From assembly GCF_910592395.1 (NCBI RefSeq), contig NC_088314.1, positions 15,055,449-15,119,448 on the forward strand: 64,000 bases of DNA. Direction: 5' to 3'. Positions 59,388-64,000 of the stretch are shown in pieces. The stretch is from Lineus longissimus (lineage: Eukaryota > Nemertea > Pilidiophora > Heteronemertea > Lineidae). A model generated the notes under the pieces. That model had not been told where the DNA came from. It was given only the letters and a program-made list of their open reading frames with translations, and made no database searches. Position numbers and translations under genes: made by a program. Position 1 is the first letter of the stretch, and the number at the start of each line of letters is the position of its first letter.

Positions 59388-59438
59388 ATCGCTTCTCGGC
59401 CTATTGGCTAAGATCAAAGTGTAGTATCTGTTCTTATC
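59388..59438 (+). pseudogene. U2 snRNA 5' part, interrupted by LINE-A
   Basis: Perfect U2 nt 1-51 with promoter, ended at TCTTATC by the LINE-A 5' end. The matching 3' part must lie beyond the window. Confidence 0.95.
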
Positions 59439-59721
59439 TGTTTACTCCAAGTTTACTCCAAGTCAGGTCGGGGAGCAGCACGTGCCATATTCGTTTATTT
59501 ATTTCGTTGATTTCGTTGATTTCGTTTAGCACTATGTGACGTTTTACAGCACCGATTCCGTTTTAGTTGGACCTTTTGTGAACAATTCGTTTTATTCAGT
59601 TGGCTGGAGCCTTTGTGTGGACCGAGTTTTAAGCCTTTGTGTTTCTGCACCAATTATTTCAACTTGCCAACGCCTAGGGTGTACATACACTGTACATACA
59701 CTGTAAATAACGTTTTAAGTC

Positions 59722-61017
59722 ATGGCGTCGACGTATGCCGGCGCCGTGGCATATCAAGATGGGGCCTATGAGGCAGAAGTTATTGAAGTCATTAATAGAA
59801 GCGATAGGTCGGTTGACTATAGAACTAATAAGGACGATGGTGAAATTAAACAGTACAAGATTGTGAAGGCATTGGTAGAAAGGGGAATCCCCATAGAAAG
59901 TATAAAAACAGTGATGAAAGTAAGCCAAGGGCACTTTAGTGTGAGATTCGAGAAGGGGGACCCCCAAATGGAGGAAGCCCCTGCAGTGTTAGAAGTAGAC
60001 GGGGTAGGGTTATGGATGGAAAAGGCCATTGACTTTGAGGTTAAGAGATTCCACACTAGTCGCTATGTAAAAATCCATAACTATCCGGGAGAGTGTGATG
60101 TAGAATGGGTGAGGGAAGGGTTGCAAAAATACGGACTGGTGAAGGCAGTAAAGAGGGAGATGTTAAGAGAATACGGGACGGTTGAAAGTGGAACTGTGAC
60201 GGCTATAATGAATGTGGGGGCAAAGGTCCCCAAGGTGATATACATCAAAGGAAACCGATTCCGAACATGGTACAGGGGACAAGAAGATGAGCTAAGGGGT
60301 GAATCCACGTGTTATAGATGTAGGAGAAAGGGGCACTATCGATATGAATGCACAGAACTGTTAGGAGTAGGAGAGGAGCAGAGTGAGAAGGAAGAGAGAC
60401 GGGTGAAAAGTGTGGTGAGGAGTGTGGAAAAGGAAGGAGAGAGAAGCATGGTGAACAACGAGAAGGAGTCGATTGACGGGAAAGAAGAGAACGTAGCTGG
60501 CAGGTCTGAGGAGTTGGGAGTGTGTGTCGAAGATGGCGAGACGGAGAAGGGTGACGGGGAAGGAAATGGAGGCGCGGGAGAAACGAATGTCGTGAAACCG
60601 GGAGAATGGAAGAAAGTGGTGAAGAATAGGAGGAGAGGGGAAGAGTCGGTGTGGGATACGCCCACAGAAGTGCAAGATAGGTTGAGAACAGCAAAAGAAG
60701 TGTTAGAAGACAGTGACAATGAAGTAAGGGACTTATCGAGACCCCTAAGCATCGATTTAGATTCACCAACGAATGTGGAAAGAATTTTGAAGGGTTTTGC
60801 GGGTAGCAGGCCGACTACTCCCGACGGGGATGCAGAGCGGCGTGAGGGCACTGCCAAGAGGGGCAATGATAGGGTAGAAAAAAGCCCAGAAGACCGATCT
60901 GTTAAAGATCAAACTACACCGGTGGTCAAAAAGCCCAACTTGGGGGTGCCACCACGCCCGAGGCGTAGCCCGCCAGGGAGGGGTCGGAATGTGCCTGCAA
61001 AACCCTTCAAACATTAA
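59722..61017 (+). CDS. LINE-A ORF1 protein (CCHC zinc knuckle)
   Basis: A 431-residue protein, intact. It should bind the element RNA in the ribonucleoprotein. Residues ~50-190 are probably an RRM-like region (repeated basic/aromatic strands such as RYVKIHNYPGECDVEWV and KVIYIKGNRFRTWYRGQ). One zinc knuckle of form CX2CX4HX4C lies at C197, C200, H205, C210. The second half is long, charged and low-complexity (Glu/Lys/Arg-rich), with SVWDTPTEV and ILKGFAGSRP blocks conserved in the broken copies at 34257-35031 and 38014-39242. It ends KPFKH. ATG at 59722 matches the start of the degenerate copy. Confidence 0.85.
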   Translation: MASTYAGAVAYQDGAYEAEVIEVINRSDRSVDYRTNKDDGEIKQYKIVKALVERGIPIESIKTVMKVSQGHFSVRFEKGDPQMEEAPAVLEVDGVGLWMEKAIDFEVKRFHTSRYVKIHNYPGECDVEWVREGLQKYGLVKAVKREMLREYGTVESGTVTAIMNVGAKVPKVIYIKGNRFRTWYRGQEDELRGESTCYRCRRKGHYRYECTELLGVGEEQSEKEERRVKSVVRSVEKEGERSMVNNEKESIDGKEENVAGRSEELGVCVEDGETEKGDGEGNGGAGETNVVKPGEWKKVVKNRRRGEESVWDTPTEVQDRLRTAKEVLEDSDNEVRDLSRPLSIDLDSPTNVERILKGFAGSRPTTPDGDAERREGTAKRGNDRVEKSPEDRSVKDQTTPVVKKPNLGVPPRPRRSPPGRGRNVPAKPFKH

Positions 61018-61054
61018 CTTAATGGATCCTCTCTTTATTTTCATCTGTATATTA

Positions 61055-64000
61055 ATGGCGGTAACTGTGGTCTCAATGAATGTGAACGGGTTATATGAAA
61101 AAAGGACGAGTGTTTTAAATAAAATAGTAAGGTTAAAGTGTGATGTGGCATGTATACAGGAAGTGCATGTGGTGCCGGACAATTTGGGACCATGGATTAA
61201 TCGGAACTACGGACTTCATTTCTATAGCAGTAGCCAGGCCCATGCAGGCGCGGCCATCATTACCAGAACTGCTGTAGAAAGGGAGTTTGTAGTTCCAGGG
61301 GGGTTAGAGGGGAGAATATGCCATGTGCGCCTGGGGTCCGGCACGCATGTTCTCTCTGTATACATGCCCACACAGAATCCAATTAAAAACCACGATAAAG
61401 CTATAATCTTCTGTCAAAAGCTAAAAGAGTATGTGAGGAAATTTAGGGGGGAACAGTGGATTTTAGGGGGGGACTTTAATTTTGCTTCGGGAAGGAACGA
61501 TAGAGGGACGGGGACTTTGTTACCAGGGGACATCTTGTATAAAAAGCTTTGGCAGGAGATTATAGATTTATTAAATATTAAAGATGCATTTAGGGATTTA
61601 AATCCCACGGTAGATAGTTTCACTTTTTATAGAGGCCAAACTAGGTCCAGAATTGACCGTATTTATACGAATTTAAAGGTAGGTAAGGTAGATCATGTCC
61701 CACTGGTTTTTACAGACCATTACGGTGTGTTGGGTGCGGTAGAAAGTACAGGGAAGAAGAAAATGGGAAAGGGATTTTGGAAAATTAATAATAGCCTATT
61801 AGGGGAAGAGGGGACAGTAAGGGAGGTAACACAGTTTTGGAAGGGTTGGCAAAAAAGGAAGGGAAATTTTGGGTGTCCAATAGAGTGGTGGGAGAAGGGG
61901 AAACAAAAGTTACAGGGGATCTTCAAAAGGAATGGTAAGAGGGTGAACAGGGAGAGAGGGGAAGGTATTTTAGCTTTGGAGAGGGAGGTGGACTTTTTGG
62001 GGAAGGAGAGGGACAGAGGGGTGGACATTACAAGGCGGTGGGGGGAAGTAAGAGGGGAATTGAGCAAATTGGAAATGGCAGATTTGGAGGGGGCAAAAGT
62101 GAGGGCGGGGGCAAAATTCATAGAGGAGAGGGAAGCACCGACCACTGATTTTTTCAAGGTAGAAGTGAGGACAAAGACAGTTATTGATCAGTTAAAGGAT
62201 GAAAATGGAAAGGTTTTAGAAGAACAAGATGAAATTTTAAAAGAGGTACAAAGGTTTTACGAGAATTTATATAGGAAAGGTGATACGGTAAAGGTGGCTA
62301 GGGACAGGTTCGCATCAAAAATCCATAAGAAACTAACTGGGGAACAACAAAATAAATTGGAGGGTTTGTTATCTACAGGGGAGGTTTTGAGGGAATTAAA
62401 AAATATGAAGGCGGGAAAATCACCGGGGATTGATGGGTTAGGAAAAGAGTTTTATTTGTATTACTGGGAGCTATTGGGGGACGATTTGGTAGAGACTATA
62501 AATAATGTATTTTTACGGGAAAAACTGGGGGGAACGATGAAAACGGCAGTGATATCTATTTTGTTCAAAAAAGGGGATCCGAGGGATATTAAAAATTATA
62601 GACCTGTAAGTTTGCTAACGGTAGATTATAAGATTATCACCAAAGTTTTAAAGTCGAGACTGTCGGGGGTCATGGGCGACCTGGTGCACCCTGATCAGGC
62701 ATGCGGAGTCCCCAAAAGATCAATCAATGATCAACTGTTCAATATTCAAACCGTCATCGAACATGCGGCGGACTCCGGGGGTGCACTGGTGGCCGTTGAC
62801 CTCCGAAAAGCCTTCGATTTAGTATCTCATGAATGGCTATTTCAATGTTTAGAGACCATGAGGTTTGGCCGAAATTTTATGAGATGGATGAGGGTGCTGT
62901 ATGATGCGCCGGAGAGTAGGGTGCTGGTGAATGGATTCCTGTCAGGGACATTCAGGGTGGGCAGATCAGTTAGACAGGGCTGCAGTCTGTCCCCGCTGCT
63001 GTTTGTACTCTGCCAGGAGCCGCTCGCCTGCGCCGTGCGCTCCGACGAACGGGTGCGGGGCATTAAGCTGCCTAACGTAAAACAAGAGGTTAAAAACATT
63101 GCCTTTGCGGATGATGCCACGCACCCGATTGCAGCACCCTGTATACGAGCTCTATTCTCCATATACAATGATTTCGGCCAAGCCTCGGGGTCTGATATAA
63201 ATATATCAAAGACAGAAATATTATTGTTAGGCGGTTTTTCGCACCAAAACATCCCTATAGAGTACAGGAAATATATAGTGAAAATTTCAAACATTTTGGG
63301 GATACCCTGGAACAAGGCAGGGCCTTGTGGGAAGACATATTGGAAGAAAATCATGGAAAAAGTGGGGAAAACAATAAAGTTATGGGAAAATAGACACCTG
63401 TCCTTTATAGGGAAAGTTTTGGTGATAAAAACCGTCCTCGTTTCTAAATTATGGTACGGAGCGAGAATTATGAAATTGCCAATGAAATATTGTACCGGGT
63501 TTGTGAAATTATTGTTTAAATTTTTATGGTCAAACAAAATGGAATTGATTAAAAGAAGCACTATGGTGCAGGCAATTGAAGATGGAGGGGTAGGGATGCC
63601 GCATGTAGCCAGTAAATGTCGGGCCCTGTTCATGGAAAGGTTAAAAAGACTCTACCACGTACAAGACGAGGGGGTCACACAGCCATGGATAGGGTACGGC
63701 ATTTACAAAGCGGGCATAACACTGCGGCATCACTGCCCCGAAATTGCCAAAAATACTTATATGCACAGAGTTATTGGTAGACACGGTGTGTGGGAAGAGG
63801 TTTTATACCAGTGTAAAGCGGCAAAGTTGGGTATGGGTAGGTCACAATGGGTTAAAATCACAGCTGCTGCTTTATATGAGAAAATTATGAAAAATGGGGT
63901 TCAAATCCCACATACCGTGTGTACCAAAATGTATAATATCAACTGGAAAAAGATATGGAAAAACATATGGCACAACAAAATTTTATATAATAATGAGAAA
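61055..64000 (+). CDS. LINE-A ORF2: APE endonuclease - reverse transcriptase, incomplete at window end
   Basis: Open from ATG 61055 for 982 codons without a stop. Residues 1-230: APE endonuclease that nicks the target (NVNG at 9-12, E36 in IQEV, GGDFN with D140 and N142, SRIDRIY, and DHYGV with the catalytic His). Residues ~400-760: reverse transcriptase (SPGIDGLGKEFY, KNYRPVSLLTVDYK, D582 in VAVDLRKAFD, RQGCSLSPLLF, and the active site FADD with D686, D687). Residues ~760-982: thumb/connection (LGIPWNKAG, LSFIGKVLVIKT). The C-terminal zinc finger and stop lie outside. It starts 37 bp after ORF1. The endonuclease choice of site explains the constant insertion after U2 nt 51. Confidence 0.92.
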   Translation, partial: MAVTVVSMNVNGLYEKRTSVLNKIVRLKCDVACIQEVHVVPDNLGPWINRNYGLHFYSSSQAHAGAAIITRTAVEREFVVPGGLEGRICHVRLGSGTHVLSVYMPTQNPIKNHDKAIIFCQKLKEYVRKFRGEQWILGGDFNFASGRNDRGTGTLLPGDILYKKLWQEIIDLLNIKDAFRDLNPTVDSFTFYRGQTRSRIDRIYTNLKVGKVDHVPLVFTDHYGVLGAVESTGKKKMGKGFWKINNSLLGEEGTVREVTQFWKGWQKRKGNFGCPIEWWEKGKQKLQGIFKRNGKRVNRERGEGILALEREVDFLGKERDRGVDITRRWGEVRGELSKLEMADLEGAKVRAGAKFIEEREAPTTDFFKVEVRTKTVIDQLKDENGKVLEEQDEILKEVQRFYENLYRKGDTVKVARDRFASKIHKKLTGEQQNKLEGLLSTGEVLRELKNMKAGKSPGIDGLGKEFYLYYWELLGDDLVETINNVFLREKLGGTMKTAVISILFKKGDPRDIKNYRPVSLLTVDYKIITKVLKSRLSGVMGDLVHPDQACGVPKRSINDQLFNIQTVIEHAADSGGALVAVDLRKAFDLVSHEWLFQCLETMRFGRNFMRWMRVLYDAPESRVLVNGFLSGTFRVGRSVRQGCSLSPLLFVLCQEPLACAVRSDERVRGIKLPNVKQEVKNIAFADDATHPIAAPCIRALFSIYNDFGQASGSDINISKTEILLLGGFSHQNIPIEYRKYIVKISNILGIPWNKAGPCGKTYWKKIMEKVGKTIKLWENRHLSFIGKVLVIKTVLVSKLWYGARIMKLPMKYCTGFVKLLFKFLWSNKMELIKRSTMVQAIEDGGVGMPHVASKCRALFMERLKRLYHVQDEGVTQPWIGYGIYKAGITLRHHCPEIAKNTYMHRVIGRHGVWEEVLYQCKAAKLGMGRSQWVKITAAALYEKIMKNGVQIPHTVCTKMYNINWKKIWKNIWHNKILYNNEK

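Larger units (their letters stand above)
43851..59438 (+). repeat. U2 snRNA tandem array (1116-bp monomers, then 2219-bp composites)
   Basis: The monomer runs from U2 start to U2 start: 44932, 46048, 47163, 48278, 49394, 50510. From 50510 the period becomes 2219 (50510, 52729, 54948, 57167) because each U2 is split by the same 1087-bp insert plus a 16-bp duplication; the last start is 59388. Units are nearly identical apart from the poly-G length and a few bases, the mark of concerted evolution. The spacers carry no gene; long open frames conserved in every unit are incidental. Confidence 0.97.
59439..64000 (+). mobile_element. LINE-A: Keno-like (Tx1 clade) U2-specific non-LTR retrotransposon, 3' end off window
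   Basis: The element is inserted in sense orientation after U2 nt 51. It has a short 5' UTR (59439-59721, with small duplications TGTTTACTCCAAG/TTTACTCCAAG and TTTCGTTGA repeats), an intact ORF1, a 37-bp gap and an ORF2 that stays open for 982 codons to the window end. An N-terminal APE endonuclease plus a U2 target is what defines Keno elements of the Tx1 clade; Utopia, the other U2-targeting lineage I know, uses a restriction-like endonuclease instead. Both frames being intact suggests recent activity. Confidence 0.88.

Noticed and set aside
44554-59411. Open frames of 75-133 codons conserved in every U2 unit
   Set aside because: They recur only because the units are copies. They run through the spacer, the PSE and into U2 itself, differ in frame around the poly-G tract, and show no domain.
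60245-60866. Minus-strand frames of 174-176 codons
   Set aside because: They are shadows of the low-complexity half of LINE-A ORF1.
62842-63633. Minus-strand frame of 263 codons
   Set aside because: It is antisense to the reverse transcriptase domain, whose sense frame has all catalytic motifs.
59439-64000. LINE-A as an R2/Utopia-type element with restriction-like endonuclease
   Set aside because: ORF2 begins with a complete APE-type endonuclease domain and there are two ORFs, unlike the single-ORF restriction-like-endonuclease lineages.

Overview
The window is eukaryotic, animal nuclear DNA. It has GT-AG introns, a split receptor-type protein tyrosine phosphatase (PTP) gene, spliceosomal U2 snRNA genes, poly(A)-tailed non-LTR retrotransposons and several MITE-like repeats. 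The repeat content and the ANK/Mab-21 gene suggest a marine invertebrate, perhaps a lophotrochozoan or a basal deuterostome. I cannot name the species.

Positions 1-24450 (+ strand) hold the 3' part of a receptor PTP gene. Fourteen phase-consistent exons encode 582 residues: most of an active D1 domain (WPD loop, HCSAGVGRT signature, QTE), a D2 domain whose catalytic Cys and WPD Asp are both replaced, and a His-rich tail. Sequence and D2 decay fit the R5 (PTPRG/PTPRZ) subtype. The 7.5-kb intron between the exons ending at 13798 and starting at 21322 contains an apparently intronless gene (15678-18131) for ankyrin repeats fused to a Mab-21/cGAS-like nucleotidyltransferase. It also contains a TTAA-flanked (piggyBac-like) MITE filled by a 44-bp minisatellite. 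Positions 24451-33800 are 3' UTR or intergenic DNA with dispersed repeats and no convincing gene.

Positions 33890-64000 are a U2 snRNA locus invaded by target-specific retrotransposons. From 43851 to 59438 there is a tandem array. Five intact U2 genes lie on a monomer of about 1116 bp. Four composite units of 2219 bp follow, each with U2 split at the same base by the same 1.09-kb poly(A)-tailed insert flanked by a 15-bp duplication (GTATCTGTTCTTATC). A further U2 gene is then split at that base by a non-LTR element that looks full length at its 5' end: intact ORF1, and ORF2 with APE endonuclease and reverse transcriptase, open to the window end. This matches the Keno type (Tx1 clade) of U2-targeting LINE; I call it LINE-A. 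The left border (33890-43850) holds decayed U2 spacer and promoter pieces, broken copies of LINE-A, and a second LINE family (LINE-B) whose poly(A) end abuts the same U2 site. A Tc1/mariner-like MITE lies inside the LINE-A remnant.

The most interesting system is the U2 array as a safe haven: at least two LINE lineages use one 15-bp target in U2, and one interrupted gene has been amplified as a composite repeat by the array's own turnover. The second is the nested ANK/Mab-21 gene, a candidate cGAS-like receptor.
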